A stretch of DNA of 44,241 nt from the NCBI GenBank assembly GCA_001464615.1, contig LNFI01000022.1, positions 1-44,241 on the forward strand, given 5' to 3'. A program made the translations under genes and the position numbers. The stretch comes from Sphingomonadales bacterium Ga0077557. GTDB taxonomy: Bacteria; Pseudomonadota; Alphaproteobacteria; Sphingomonadales; Sphingomonadaceae. The notes under the pieces were generated by a model. It did not search any database. It was not told where the DNA came from and was given only the letters and a program-made list of their open reading frames with translations. How positions within the stretch are numbered: position 1 is the stretch's first letter; each line of letters begins with the position of its first letter. Shown piece after piece: positions 33,859 through 43,126 of this stretch.

Positions 33859-34524
33859 ATGCGCGTTTTGATCGTCGAGGACGAACCAAGCCTGGGCCAG
33901 CAGCTGAAAAACACGCTGGAAGGCGCTGGCTATGCGATCGATCTCGCCACGGATGGCGAAGAAGGTCTCTTCCTGGGCCAGACCGAAAACTATGATGCGG
34001 TTGTGCTCGATCTCGGCCTGCCGGAGATTGACGGGCTCACCGTACTTGATCGCTGGCGCCGGGATGGCAAGGTGATGCCCGTATTGGTGCTGACTGCGCG
34101 CGATAGCTGGTCTGACAAAGTGGCCGGGCTTGATGCCGGCGCGGATGATTATGTCGCCAAACCCTTTCAGTCCGAAGAACTCATCGCCCGGCTGCGGGCG
34201 TTGATTCGGCGCGCGTCGGGCAATGCCTCGTCCGAACTCACAGCGGGCGATATCCGGCTTGATACCCGCTCCGGCAAGGTCACCAAGGCCGGCGATCCGG
34301 TGAAGATGACCGCGCAGGAATATAAATTGCTGAGCTATCTGCTCCATCACAAGGGCAAGGTCGTCAGCCGTACCGAGCTGATCGAACATATCTATGATCA
34401 GGATTTTGATCGCGATTCGAACACGATTGAGGTTTTCGTTACGCGCATCAGAAAAAAGCTGGGGCAGGACGTTATCACCACGATCCGCGGCCTCGGCTAT
34501 AGCCTGGAAGATCCCGATGCTTAG
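33859..34524 (+). CDS. OmpR/PhoP-family response regulator
   Basis: A 221-residue DNA-binding regulator. The receiver domain (1-118) has acidic E7/D8, phosphoacceptor D51 in VVLDLGLPEIDG and K101 in YVAKPF. The winged-helix effector (about 125-219) contains KMTAQEYKLLSYLLHHKGKVVSR, SNTIEVFVTRIRKKLG and the final IRGLGYSL. The length and the GKV...R...IY sequence fit the PhoP branch. ATG 33859 has AGGGGGAAGA upstream; the open frame to 33817 is not used. It is transcribed with the downstream kinase (53 nt gap) and probably with the upstream PepSY-like gene. Confidence 0.92.
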   Translation: MRVLIVEDEPSLGQQLKNTLEGAGYAIDLATDGEEGLFLGQTENYDAVVLDLGLPEIDGLTVLDRWRRDGKVMPVLVLTARDSWSDKVAGLDAGADDYVAKPFQSEELIARLRALIRRASGNASSELTAGDIRLDTRSGKVTKAGDPVKMTAQEYKLLSYLLHHKGKVVSRTELIEHIYDQDFDRDSNTIEVFVTRIRKKLGQDVITTIRGLGYSLEDPDA

Positions 34525-34577
34525 CCCCTCGGCCCGGTCTCCGGCCGCGGTGGTGATGGCACCGCGATTCTAACCGC

Positions 34578-35999
34578 ATGCCCGATGCCCCTGCGCCCAG
34601 CGAAATCCCGGCGCGCCTACCGCCGGTGACCGTGCCGCTATCGATGCCATCCCGCACCGAAACACAGACGTCAGGCTCGCTCAGCCGCCGAATGATCATC
34701 ATCGCGGCGGTGTGGATCACGGTATTACTGACCGGTGGAGCCTTTGCGCTTGATCGTGTTCTCACCAATGCGGTGACCCGCAGCTTTGATGATCAGCTGG
34801 AATATGTGCTGACCGCGCTGATTGCCTCGGCCGAAATCGGGCCCGACAAAGAGGTGATCTTCAACCGCGAACCCGCCGATCAGCGTTTTCTGGAAGCCTA
34901 TTCAGGCCTGTATTGGCAGGTCAGCGGCAAGAATAGCGAGGATTTCGTATCGCGATCGCTATGGGATCGGCGGCTGAAATATGGCGATAATCACAGCGAT
35001 CTGCGCATCCATATCTATGACAGCAACCAGTTCCCCGACGAAAAATTGCGGGTGGTGGAGCGTGATGCTCGGCTGCCGGGTGCGCCGGTGCGCTGGCGTT
35101 TCCAGGTCGCGGCCAGCCGTGTTGCGCTCAACCAGCAGATTGCGACGCTCCGTCAGACTTTGCTGATCAGCTTCGCGCTGCTCGCGGTCGGGCTGATCGG
35201 GATGGCGGGCCTGCAAGTCTATTACGGCCTGTCCCCTTTGCGCAAATTGCGCGAAGAAATCGCCCGGATGCGGGCCGGCGAATCGCGGCAGATTGATCGA
35301 TCAATGCCGATCGAAGTCGCGCCGATGGTTGAGGAGCTGAACGGCCTTATTGAACATAATGAGCGCCAGGCCGAAGAAGCGCGGCGGCATGCGGGCAACC
35401 TTGCCCATGCGCTGAAAACGCCGCTGACGGTGATCATGAACGCCGCGACCGCCAATGCACAGGACCTCGGCCCCACCGTGATCCGCGAGGCGACGACGAT
35501 GCGTCGGCAGGTCGATCACCACCTCGCCCGCGCGCGTGCGGTTGGCCGGCGTGGCAACGCCCATAGCCGGGCGGATGTGTGGCCAAGCCTGGAATCGGCC
35601 GAACGCGCGGTGGGCAGACTCTACAGCCATGTCCGCTTCGATCTCGATGGACCCAAGGATCTGAAGGCGCATGTCGAGCGCCAGGACCTTGATGAAATGC
35701 TCGGCAATCTCATCGAAAATGCGGCGAAATATGGCGGCGGCAGTGTCTTTGTCACGGTCAAGGCGCAGGCGGGCTTTGTCGAATTTCTGGTCGAGGATGA
35801 TGGCCTTGGCATCCCAGAAAGCGAACGCCAGCGCCTGTTCGATCGCGGTGCGCGGCTCGACACGGGCAAACCGGGCACTGGTCTTGGCCTTGCTATCGTG
35901 CGCGATGTTGCCGAGATTTATGAGGGCACAGTCAGTCTGGAAGAGAGCGAGGATCTCGGCGGATTGCTGGTGCGGCTCCGCTTACCAGCGGCGAACTGA
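34578..35999 (+). CDS. PhoQ-like sensor histidine kinase
   Basis: A 473-residue membrane sensor kinase. TM1 spans about 38-60, a periplasmic sensing region follows to about 193, TM2 is about 195-217, and then comes a short HAMP-like linker (LSPLRKLREEIARMRAGESRQID). The phosphoacceptor box is AGNLAHALKTPLTV with H277, the variant typical of PhoQ-like kinases rather than HEXRTP. The ATPase domain shows the N box NLIENAAKYGG, G1 VEDDGLGIP and G2 GTGLGLAIVRDVAEIY. The periplasmic part has no obvious metal cluster. Target and signal are unknown; together with the PepSY-like lipoprotein, envelope stress or cation sensing is the natural guess. Confidence 0.92.
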   Translation: MPDAPAPSEIPARLPPVTVPLSMPSRTETQTSGSLSRRMIIIAAVWITVLLTGGAFALDRVLTNAVTRSFDDQLEYVLTALIASAEIGPDKEVIFNREPADQRFLEAYSGLYWQVSGKNSEDFVSRSLWDRRLKYGDNHSDLRIHIYDSNQFPDEKLRVVERDARLPGAPVRWRFQVAASRVALNQQIATLRQTLLISFALLAVGLIGMAGLQVYYGLSPLRKLREEIARMRAGESRQIDRSMPIEVAPMVEELNGLIEHNERQAEEARRHAGNLAHALKTPLTVIMNAATANAQDLGPTVIREATTMRRQVDHHLARARAVGRRGNAHSRADVWPSLESAERAVGRLYSHVRFDLDGPKDLKAHVERQDLDEMLGNLIENAAKYGGGSVFVTVKAQAGFVEFLVEDDGLGIPESERQRLFDRGARLDTGKPGTGLGLAIVRDVAEIYEGTVSLEESEDLGGLLVRLRLPAAN

Positions 36000-36098
36000 T
36001 CCTCGCCAGCGTTCGGTACCGCCCCTGCATCTGGCATCCCGCTTGCTCCGTATCTCTATCCGTAACCTCTAAACTATAGCGACGAATAAGGGTGAGCG

Positions 36099-36818
36099 TT
36101 GATTACGGATGTTAAGTTCTCGATGGATGACCATGTTCCGCCGTCAGGCTTGCTGAGCCGCCGACAGATGCTGGCCGGTGGTGCGGCATTGGCGGTCGCT
36201 CCGGTAGCGGCGCAGGCGGCGCCACCAAAAGGTTGACGCTCGGTCGGCTTTCCGTTTCTCCGTGCCAACAGCTTTGACGAGATTGGCAGCGGAGTCATTC
36301 AAGTGGATGGCAAGCGCGCTTCGTCGATCCTCTATCGCCGAATATCAATCGACCTTGGTCAAACGCCGCGTCTGGGCTGGCGCTGGCGCGTGGATAACGG
36401 GCCGCCAGCCACAGATCTGGCGGTGCGCGGCAAGGATGATCGTGCGCTGGCGGTGATCATTGGCTTTCCTTTCGATCCGGCCACAGCGAGCGCGATCGAA
36501 CGGAGCCAGCACCGGGCGATGCGGTTCCTGCTCGGGCACGATGCACCGGGGCGGAGCCTGCATTATGTGTGGGGCAGCGGCCTGGCCCGCGGCACTGTTA
36601 TTCGTCCTCGGAAAACCGATGCGCACCGCTTTGTCGTGCTGCGCTCTGCTGGCGAACCAGCAGGCATTTGGCATACCGAAAGCGTTGACGTCGCCGCTGA
36701 TTATCGGCGCATTTTTGGCGAGCCGCCGCCGCAGGCGGTGCAGTTGGCGATTTCCAGCGATGGTGATGACACGCATTCGACCGTCCATGCCGCGATCGGT
36801 GGCTTCGCTTGGAGTTGA
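36099..36818 (+). pseudogene. DUF3047 family gene with an in-frame TGA after a Tat signal
   Basis: A TTG at 36099, 6 nt after AAGGG, or an ATG at 36123, opens a frame with a twin-arginine-like signal (SRRQMLAGGAALAVAPVAAQA). The frame then meets TGA at 36234-36236 and continues open in the same frame to 36818. The downstream part matches DUF3047: LYRRISIDLGQTPRLGWRWRVDN, KDDRALAVIIGFPF, LHYVWGSG, RTGxV-like RGTVI, VVLRSAGEPAGIWHTESVDVAADYRRIFG and ISSDGDDTHST. A one-base change TGG to TGA at a Trp codon is the simplest explanation (context PPKG-stop-RSVGF). It could also be a sequencing error. Selenocysteine is unlikely. If real, the exported protein is not made, unless translation restarts inside. 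Confidence 0.7.
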
Positions 36819-36902
36819 GCAACGCTTGCCCGGTAATATCATTTCTCGAAACCTAACGATTGGTGTATATTTATTTCTCCAAGTCCGGTTCTTTGGGGAG
36901 CG

Positions 36903-37118
36903 ATGACGATGCCAGGCAGCGACCAGCGATCCTATTTGAAAAAGCGCATAGAAAAGGAAGGGGCGATGGCGGCCGGCGCCGCCTGTATTGAAGCGGCGCT
37001 CGTCCATGATGCGCTTCAGCAGCATTATGCTGATGCTTGTGCTGCCTGCGACCATGGCCGGACCGACGCTTGCATCGACTGCGAGCGCCAGGCGCTGTGC
37101 GCGGTGGTCGCTGAATAG
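36903..37118 (+). CDS. small cysteine-rich protein of unknown function
   Basis: A 71-residue soluble protein. A basic start (SDQRSYLKKRIEKEG) is followed by a helical middle and a cysteine cluster, C-x2-C-x7-C-x2-C-x6-C (ACAACDHGRTDACIDCERQA then LC), which could hold a zinc ion. I do not recognise a named family. GGGGAG lies 2 nt before the ATG at 36903 and 8 nt before the in-frame ATG at 36909, so the later ATG may be the real start. It is alone between the DUF3047 gene and the convergent LLM oxidoreductase. A zinc-ribbon or metal sensor is a plausible but unproven reading. Confidence 0.6.
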   Translation: MTMPGSDQRSYLKKRIEKEGAMAAGAACIEAALVHDALQQHYADACAACDHGRTDACIDCERQALCAVVAE

Positions 37119-37159
37119 CGCTGCCGGTTTGGTTTGTCGCCGATTGGGTCCCGATTGGG

Positions 37160-38158
37160 TTACGCCGCCGCCTTCAGCTCCCGCATCGCTTCGGCGGCAA
37201 TGGTCAGGCTGTGTTTGCGCGCCTGATGGTCATAGATTGAGCTGGTCAGCATTAGCTCATCGGCCCCGGTCCGGGCGATAAAGGCGCGCATCTCGCGCGC
37301 GATCTTGGCGGGCGCGCCAATGGTTGAACATTGCAGGACATGGTCCAGTATCGCGCCGCCCTGCGGCCCCAGTGTTTCGCGATAACCGGCCACGGGTGGC
37401 GGCAGCTGGCGCGGCTGGCCGGTGCGCAGGGCGACAAAAGCCTGTTGTTGTGACGTGGCGAGATACTCGGCTTCCGCATCGCTATCCGCGCCAAACACAT
37501 TGAACCCAGCCATGAAATGCGGCTTGGCCTGCACTGAAGATGGGCGGAAATAGCGGCGATACAGCGCTGCCGCCTCGTCCAGCGCATCGGGGGCGAAATG
37601 CGAAGCAAAGGCATAAGGCAGGCCAAGCGCGGCGGCGAGCTGCGCGCCATAGGTGCTTGATCCCAGAATCCAGATGTTAACCTGGGCGCCCGAACCGGGC
37701 GTCGCGCGGATGCCCGTTTGTCCGTCATCGGCGAAATAGCTTTGCAGCTCCATCACGTCCTGCGGGAACGCATTGGGGTCGCTCTCCAGCGTCCTTCGCA
37801 GTGCGCGAGCGACCTTCATGTCGGACCCAGGTGCACGCCCCAGTCCCAGATCGATTCGTCCGGGGAACAAAGCGTCGAGCGTGCCGAATTGCTCGGCGAT
37901 CACCAACGGCGCGTGGTTGGGGAGCATAATGCCGCCAGCCCCCACCCGGATATGCTGGGTTGCTGCGGCGACATGACCGATCACCACCGACGTCGCGCCG
38001 CCGGCAATGCCCGCCATGCCGTGATGTTCGGCCACCCAATAGCGGGTGAAGCCAAGCGCTTCGGCATGGCGCGCCAGATCGGCGGCATTGGCAAAAGCCT
38101 GGGGCAGTGTGCCGCCTTCGACGACAGGGATCAGGTCCAGCAGAGAATAAGCGGTCAT
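37160..38158 (-). CDS. LLM class flavin-dependent oxidoreductase
   Basis: Flavin-dependent monooxygenase of the luciferase-like (TIM-barrel) class, 332 residues. The family pattern is clear: [13 protein letters not shown] near the start, [74 protein letters not shown] (about 40-113) and a C-terminal [13 protein letters not shown]. This matches the YhbW/MsnO8-like subgroup of putative oxidoreductases whose natural substrates are unknown. ATG 38158 ([12 protein letters not shown]) is chosen over an upstream TTG at 38167. It follows the subtilase gene on the same strand with 55 nt between. Confidence 0.9.
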   Translation of the reverse strand: MTAYSLLDLIPVVEGGTLPQAFANAADLARHAEALGFTRYWVAEHHGMAGIAGGATSVVIGHVAAATQHIRVGAGGIMLPNHAPLVIAEQFGTLDALFPGRIDLGLGRAPGSDMKVARALRRTLESDPNAFPQDVMELQSYFADDGQTGIRATPGSGAQVNIWILGSSTYGAQLAAALGLPYAFASHFAPDALDEAAALYRRYFRPSSVQAKPHFMAGFNVFGADSDAEAEYLATSQQQAFVALRTGQPRQLPPPVAGYRETLGPQGGAILDHVLQCSTIGAPAKIAREMRAFIARTGADELMLTSSIYDHQARKHSLTIAAEAMRELKAAA

Positions 38159-38213
38159 GCCCACCAAGATGGGGCGGCGGGGCCGATTTGGCCAGCCCGA
38201 TCAGCCACTCTGG

Positions 38214-40613
38214 TCAAAAACCAAGCGAATAGCGCAGCGCGAGGCCATAATCATCGGCAAGCGTGGCGACATTCCCGGGATCGCGCCGCATGTACAAATT
38301 GGTCTGGATCATCCCGCCCTGGAACGGCACGGCATAGCGCATTTCAAGATCAAGCTCACGGCCGGTTGGCGCCAGGTTCAGCCGCTGGCTGTCATAGCGG
38401 CTGACGGCGCCGGTCGAATAATCAAAATAGCTGGGCAGCTGTAGATCGAGCCCGCTGCCGCTCGTCACGCGCAAGGGCTGCGCGATCCGCACGCCAAAAC
38501 TGTCATGGCCCGAAAAAATGCCGTTCTTGCCGATATCGGCGGCAAAGGCTTCGCTGCCGACCAGCCCCGATCCCGAAAAGCCCGTGCGGGTATGCGCAAA
38601 GGTCCATCCGCGGCGATAGGCGGCACCGATTGACCAGCCGCCGCCAGCCTCCAGCCGCGCCGCTGCATCAACGAACCAGCTTGCCGCCTGAACCGCGCCC
38701 AGCCCTGCACCAAAATGCGCGCCGAGCAGGCTGTCCTGTTCGCGCAAATGGGTCGCGGTCAGCACGGTGCTGAGCCCCGAGAACCGTCGATCAAGCGCAA
38801 TGGCGACACGATCATAGCCCAATCGCTGCCAGCCCGATCGTTGGGCAAGCAAGGGATTGCTGTCGGGCGCCAGCACCGCGCCCTGTTCGGTCGCCAGCGT
38901 CAGCCCGAACCCACCCATATCGCGCCGGAGCGCCATCGCGGTCATCGGGTTGCTGGCAAAGCCCAGCGCCTGTTCCGGGGTCTGGGCGATCAGAAAGGCC
39001 GGGTCACTGCGACCGGCCAGTTGTGCGCCCATGGCGGCCGCGCTCTGTGAAAAGCCGATGGAAAAAGCCGCGCGGCTTCCCAGCCGGCTGGTGATCATGG
39101 CGGCGATGGTGCGCGCCTGTTCGGCATCGCCGGGCGACAATCGCAGCCGTTCGACCGATGCCTGATCCCGGCCGGGGGCGATCGTAACCGCAATGGCCGT
39201 CGAGCCGACAGCGGCGCTGAAGTGGCGCAGGCGACCGGTCAACGCGCCCACCAATGCGGGTTGTTGGCGGGCTGTCCCGATCGTCCGCGCCAGATCAAGC
39301 GTATAGGCGCGGCTGAAGCTGTCCAGGATGACCGTGCCCAACCCCGTTTGGCGCGCATCGCCCATTGCCGATGACAACACGCCGTTGCTGGTCAGCGATA
39401 CCGGCACAGCGCTGCCAGCGAGCGATGTCTGCCCGATTGGCGCAAAGGCGCGGGTGAGATCAAGGATCCCGCGCCCATAGACCGCATCGATCCCGGCAGC
39501 CCCGGCGTCGCGCGCGCTGCTATACAGAATTTCGACCAGCTGCGTTCCGGTCAGCGTCGGGAAGGCCTGCGCAAGCAGCGCAAGCGCACCGCTGATTTGC
39601 GGCGCCGAAAAAGACGTGCCGCTCCACAGAAACGGTACATTCTCCTGGTTCGGCGCGCGCACTTGCTCGCCAACGGCAGACAGAAAGAAATTGGCACCGG
39701 TGCCGGCATTGTTGCTGAAACTGGAAATCACATCATTGGTGCCAACCGATCCGGCGATGATCACCAGCCCGCGCGACACGGCGGCGTTGGTCGCGATGGC
39801 GGCAAAGCTGTCGGGATTGGCGGTTCCATCATTGCCGGCCGAAATGACAATAACGATGCCCGCCCGCGTCGCCCGGTCAATGGCCTGGACCAGCACCGGC
39901 GATGCGGGCGATCCGCCGAGCGATACGTTGACGACGCGCGCATTATTGGTCCGCGCGAGATCCAACGCGGTGGCGATGCTGCGATCATCATGCTTGCAGC
40001 CGCTATTGTCGCCTGTGCTGACTGTGCATGACCCCGGGTTATCGGTGCGGAATATCAGCAATGTTGCATCAAAGGCGATGCCATGGGTGCCGGTGTTATT
40101 CCGCCGCCCGGCCAGGGTGAAGGCAACAGCGGTCCCATGGCCGGATTCATCGTCGATCGTGGCATTGCCCGCCGTGCTCGTCGATGCCGGGTCAACACGG
40201 CTGCCAAATTCGGCGCTTTGCAGATCGATGCCGCTGTCAATCACGCCAACCTTGATTCCAGTCCCCAGCGCGCCGCGCTGATAGGCGGCAAGCGCATTGG
40301 CCGATACCGCACCCGCTGTGGCGCGGTATTCAGCGGTGTCGAAGCTACTTGCGGGCGGGGTTGGTGTGGGCGTGGGCGTTGGCGCAGGCGCAGGTGCTGG
40401 CGTTGGTGTGGGAGTCGGCGTTGGCGTTGGCGTTGGTGTTGGTGTCGGTGTCGGTGTCGGGGTTGGTGCGGGTGTCGGTGTTGGCGCCGGTGCGGGGGCC
40501 GGTGCCGGCGGCGTTGGAATGCCGTTCCCGCCCCCTGACGAACATGCCGATGTGGTGGCGATCATGATCACGGCTGCCGTACTGAGCAAGTTCTGCGTAA
40601 AAATCCGGGCCAT
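38214..40613 (-). CDS. S8 serine protease (subtilase) with lipobox, Thr-Pro linker and C-terminal barrel-like region
   Basis: A 799-residue exported protease. The signal peptide ends in [10 protein letters not shown] (possible lipobox Cys24). A Thr-Pro/Ala-Pro linker (about 33-88) is followed by the subtilisin domain (about 110-395) with the catalytic triad D ([10 protein letters not shown], about 126), H (SGHGTAV, about 159) and S ([10 protein letters not shown], about 334), plus the oxyanion Asn in ISAGNDGT. The remaining 380 residues are beta-rich, with alternating strands such as [21 protein letters not shown] and [12 protein letters not shown], and end in LRYSLGF with a terminal Phe. That is typical of outer-membrane barrel or autotransporter C-termini. 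A lipid anchor together with a barrel is unusual, so the lipobox may be fortuitous. Confidence 0.85.
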   Translation of the reverse strand: MARIFTQNLLSTAAVIMIATTSACSSGGGNGIPTPPAPAPAPAPTPTPAPTPTPTPTPTPTPTPTPTPTPTPAPAPAPTPTPTPTPPASSFDTAEYRATAGAVSANALAAYQRGALGTGIKVGVIDSGIDLQSAEFGSRVDPASTSTAGNATIDDESGHGTAVAFTLAGRRNNTGTHGIAFDATLLIFRTDNPGSCTVSTGDNSGCKHDDRSIATALDLARTNNARVVNVSLGGSPASPVLVQAIDRATRAGIVIVISAGNDGTANPDSFAAIATNAAVSRGLVIIAGSVGTNDVISSFSNNAGTGANFFLSAVGEQVRAPNQENVPFLWSGTSFSAPQISGALALLAQAFPTLTGTQLVEILYSSARDAGAAGIDAVYGRGILDLTRAFAPIGQTSLAGSAVPVSLTSNGVLSSAMGDARQTGLGTVILDSFSRAYTLDLARTIGTARQQPALVGALTGRLRHFSAAVGSTAIAVTIAPGRDQASVERLRLSPGDAEQARTIAAMITSRLGSRAAFSIGFSQSAAAMGAQLAGRSDPAFLIAQTPEQALGFASNPMTAMALRRDMGGFGLTLATEQGAVLAPDSNPLLAQRSGWQRLGYDRVAIALDRRFSGLSTVLTATHLREQDSLLGAHFGAGLGAVQAASWFVDAAARLEAGGGWSIGAAYRRGWTFAHTRTGFSGSGLVGSEAFAADIGKNGIFSGHDSFGVRIAQPLRVTSGSGLDLQLPSYFDYSTGAVSRYDSQRLNLAPTGRELDLEMRYAVPFQGGMIQTNLYMRRDPGNVATLADDYGLALRYSLGF
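40350..40517 (-). repeat. Thr-Pro/Ala-Pro coding repeat tract in the subtilase
   Basis: A hexanucleotide-type repeat (plus-strand GGTGTC/GGCGTT units) encodes the Thr-Pro and Ala-Pro linker. It is in frame and could vary in copy number by slippage without breaking the gene. It is a coding low-complexity tract, not a CRISPR. Confidence 0.8.
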
Positions 40614-40703
40614 GACGAACAGGTTCCTTTTTCCCGGTTACATCTGCAGCGCCGCAGAACCGCGCCTTGCTCCCTCCCGCGCACCTGCTTAGAGGTCCCC
40701 ACC

Positions 40704-41369
40704 ATGCTCGCGCGTCTTGGCCATATCCGCAACTGGATTTTCGATCTGGATAATACGCTCTATCCGGCGAATATTAACCTTTTTACGCAGGTCGATCAGC
40801 GTATTACCAACTATATTGCCGATCGTTTCGGGCTTGATCCGGTCGCCGCCCGTGCCAAGCAAAAGGAGTATTTTCACGCGCGCGGCACCACGCTGGCCGG
40901 CCTGATCGATGAACATGGCACCGATCCGCATGAGTATCTGGATTATGTCCATGATATCGAAATGGACGTGCTCGACCATAACGCCCCGCTGGTGGCGGCG
41001 ATTGCGCGATTGCCCGGGCGCAAGCTCGTTTTCACCAATGGCGATGCGCCCTATGCCCGCAAGGTGCTAGACCGGATTGGTCTGTCCGAAAGCTTCGAAG
41101 CGATCCATGATATTCACGCGACCAATTATGTCCCAAAGCCCGAACCGGCTGTTTATGCTGGGTTATGCGCGGCCTATGATATCGATCCTGCGCACAGCAT
41201 CTTCTTTGAAGACATGGCCCGCAATTTGAAGCCGGCCAAGGCAATTGGCATGACGACGGTGTGGATCGACAATGGGTCGGAACAGCATGCCGATCAGGAT
41301 CGCGGCTTCATCGATTTCACGATTGCTGACATCACCACCTGGTTACACGAGATAATGGAGGACGCATGA
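40704..41369 (+). CDS. HAD-type pyrimidine 5'-nucleotidase
   Basis: A 221-residue HAD hydrolase of the SDT1/pyrimidine-5'-nucleotidase group, which removes phosphate from pyrimidine monophosphates. The catalytic motif I is [28 protein letters not shown] (about 12-39), where DLDNTLYP is the group's hallmark. Motif II is [10 protein letters not shown], motif III lies in [11 protein letters not shown] and motif IV is [24 protein letters not shown] 40704 follows GAGG. dapD overlaps its stop by ATGA, so the two are translated together; the link between nucleotide salvage and lysine synthesis is probably just operon history. Confidence 0.9.
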   Translation: MLARLGHIRNWIFDLDNTLYPANINLFTQVDQRITNYIADRFGLDPVAARAKQKEYFHARGTTLAGLIDEHGTDPHEYLDYVHDIEMDVLDHNAPLVAAIARLPGRKLVFTNGDAPYARKVLDRIGLSESFEAIHDIHATNYVPKPEPAVYAGLCAAYDIDPAHSIFFEDMARNLKPAKAIGMTTVWIDNGSEQHADQDRGFIDFTIADITTWLHEIMEDA

Positions 41370-42211
41370 GCGAAGAGCTGCAGGGCCTGATTGAGGGCGC
41401 ATGGGAAAAGCGCGATCAGATCAGCACCGCCACCAAGGGCGCGGTGCGTGATGCCGTGGATGCCGCGCTCCAGTTGCTTGATTCCGGTCAGGCCCGCGTC
41501 GCTGAACCCGTGGGCGACGGTTGGCGCGTTAACCAATGGCTGAAAAAAGCTGTGCTGCTGTCGTTCCGATTGAACGACAATATGCTGGTCAAGGCCGATT
41601 CGGACTTCACCGGCAACGGCCCGAGTCTGGGCACCTGGTGGGACAAGGTGCCGCTGAAATTTGATCGCTGGACCGAACAGGAATTCCGCACCGGCGGCTT
41701 TCGCGTTGTGCCGGGCGCGATCGTGCGGCGCGGTGCTTTTATCGCCAAGGGCGCGGTGCTGATGCCCAGCTTCGTCAATATCGGTGCTCATGTCGGTGAA
41801 GGGACGATGGTTGATACCTGGGCCACCGTTGGCAGCTGTGCGCAGATCGGCAAGAATGTCCATTTGTCGGGCGGCGCCGGGATTGGCGGCGTGCTCGAAC
41901 CGCTTCAGGCTGATCCGGTGATCATCGGCGATGGCGCCTTTATCGGCGCGCGCGCTGAAGTCGCTGAAGGCGTCCGGGTGGGGGAAGGCGCGGTGCTGTC
42001 GATGGGCGTTTATCTTGGCGCATCGACCAAAATCATCGATCGCGCGACGGGCGAAGTGCACCGCGGCGTTGTGCCGCCCTATGCCGTCGTCGTGCCGGGC
42101 AGCATCGGCGGCGGAGACGGCAAGCCCGCGCTCTATTGCGCGGTGATCGTCAAGCAGGTCGATGCGCAAACGCGGTCAAAGACCAGCATCAACGAATTGC
42201 TGCGCGATTGA
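41366..42211 (+). CDS. dapD: 2,3,4,5-tetrahydropyridine-2,6-dicarboxylate N-succinyltransferase
   Basis: Succinylates tetrahydrodipicolinate in the succinylase branch of lysine and meso-diaminopimelate synthesis, using succinyl-CoA; cytoplasmic trimer. The 281 residues match the family. A helical N-terminal domain contains [14 protein letters not shown], and the left-handed beta-helix (about 105-235) has hexapeptide repeats such as [52 protein letters not shown] and [20 protein letters not shown]. The tail [16 protein letters not shown] is typical. Its start overlaps the HAD gene (ATGA), and a TTG start of the next gene overlaps its stop (TTGA). Confidence 0.96.
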   Translation: MSEELQGLIEGAWEKRDQISTATKGAVRDAVDAALQLLDSGQARVAEPVGDGWRVNQWLKKAVLLSFRLNDNMLVKADSDFTGNGPSLGTWWDKVPLKFDRWTEQEFRTGGFRVVPGAIVRRGAFIAKGAVLMPSFVNIGAHVGEGTMVDTWATVGSCAQIGKNVHLSGGAGIGGVLEPLQADPVIIGDGAFIGARAEVAEGVRVGEGAVLSMGVYLGASTKIIDRATGEVHRGVVPPYAVVVPGSIGGGDGKPALYCAVIVKQVDAQTRSKTSINELLRD

Positions 42212-43014
42212 CGGCCCGGCTGGCCTTTTCGGGGCTGGCCTTGGCAGGGCTGGCCTGCCTGGCAGCATTGTTGCTGATCGGCGCGGACGATCAGCAACAA
42301 CGCGTGCCAGCGGACGCAGCGCAGATTGTCCGGATCTATCCGCATGACAGTACCGCCTTTACCGAGGGCTTGTTCTTCCAGGACGGGCATCTTTACGAAA
42401 GCACTGGCCAGGTTGGCCATTCGTCGATCCGCAAAGTCACGCTTGAGACGGGCAAGGTCGTTCGCGAAGTCATCGTGCCCGCTCCCTATTTTGGCGAAGG
42501 GATTATCGCCTGGGGCAAACAGATCATCAGCCTGACCTGGCAGCACCAGACCGGCTTTCGCTGGACGCTGGATGGCTTTCGGAAAATCGGCAAATTTGCC
42601 TATCCCGGTGAAGGCTGGGCGCTAACAAGCGACGGTAAAGCGATCATCATGTCGGATGGCACGCCGGAGCTGCGCTTTCTCGATCCGGTGACGCTGAAGG
42701 AGCAACGTCGGCTCCGCGTCACGCTCAACGGCCGCCCGCTCGCCAAGATCAACGAGATCGAATATGTCGAGGGCGAAATTCTGGCCAATATCTGGCAGAC
42801 CAATTATATCGTCCGGATCGATCCGGTCAGCGGCAAGGTGATCGCGGCGATTGATCTGTCGGCGCTCACCCAATCGGTCAACCCGACAGACTCCAATGCC
42901 GTCCCCAATGGCATTGCCTGGGATGCCGATCATCGTCGGCTGTTCGTTACTGGCAAGTTATGGCCGGTGCTATTCGAAATCACCCCGCCCAAATCCGCAC
43001 CGGCCAAGCCCTGA
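42208..43014 (+). CDS. glutaminyl-peptide cyclotransferase (plant/bacterial type)
   Basis: Forms pyroglutamate at N-terminal glutamine of exported peptides or proteins; the plant/bacterial enzyme is a five-bladed beta-propeller unrelated to animal QC. The 268 residues begin with a signal or anchor segment ([21 protein letters not shown]) followed by the family sequence [111 protein letters not shown] and [25 protein letters not shown]. The start is TTG 42208 overlapping the dapD stop; an ATG at 42136 lies inside dapD and is not used. It is third in the HAD-dapD-QC run. Confidence 0.9.
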   Translation: MTARLAFSGLALAGLACLAALLLIGADDQQQRVPADAAQIVRIYPHDSTAFTEGLFFQDGHLYESTGQVGHSSIRKVTLETGKVVREVIVPAPYFGEGIIAWGKQIISLTWQHQTGFRWTLDGFRKIGKFAYPGEGWALTSDGKAIIMSDGTPELRFLDPVTLKEQRRLRVTLNGRPLAKINEIEYVEGEILANIWQTNYIVRIDPVSGKVIAAIDLSALTQSVNPTDSNAVPNGIAWDADHRRLFVTGKLWPVLFEITPPKSAPAKP

Positions 43015-43066
43015 TCCAGCGCGACGCGCGCTCGACAATCCCCCACCCGCAGCCTATCCGCCACCC

Positions 43067-43120
43067 CATAACCTCAACAAGGCCCGTAACCTCAACAAGG
43101 CCCATAACCTAAGCAAGGAA
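43067..43120 (+). repeat. three tandem 18-bp units upstream of glpX
   Basis: Units CATAACCTCAACAAGGCC (43067-43084), a one-base variant (43085-43102) and CATAACCTAAGCAAGGAA (43103-43120). Each carries a CAAGG Shine-Dalgarno-like core, and the last one supplies the actual glpX ribosome binding site, 6 nt before the ATG at 43127. Confidence 0.8.
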
Positions 43121-43126
43121 TGACTG

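Noticed and set aside
36234..36236. Selenocysteine at the in-frame TGA of the DUF3047 gene
   Set aside because: There is no evident SECIS-like hairpin just downstream, no selenoprotein family precedent, and the position after a signal peptide makes a Trp-to-stop change simpler.
40350..40517. CRISPR-like or non-coding satellite repeat
   Set aside because: The units are short, in frame and have no spacers; they encode the Thr-Pro linker of the subtilase.
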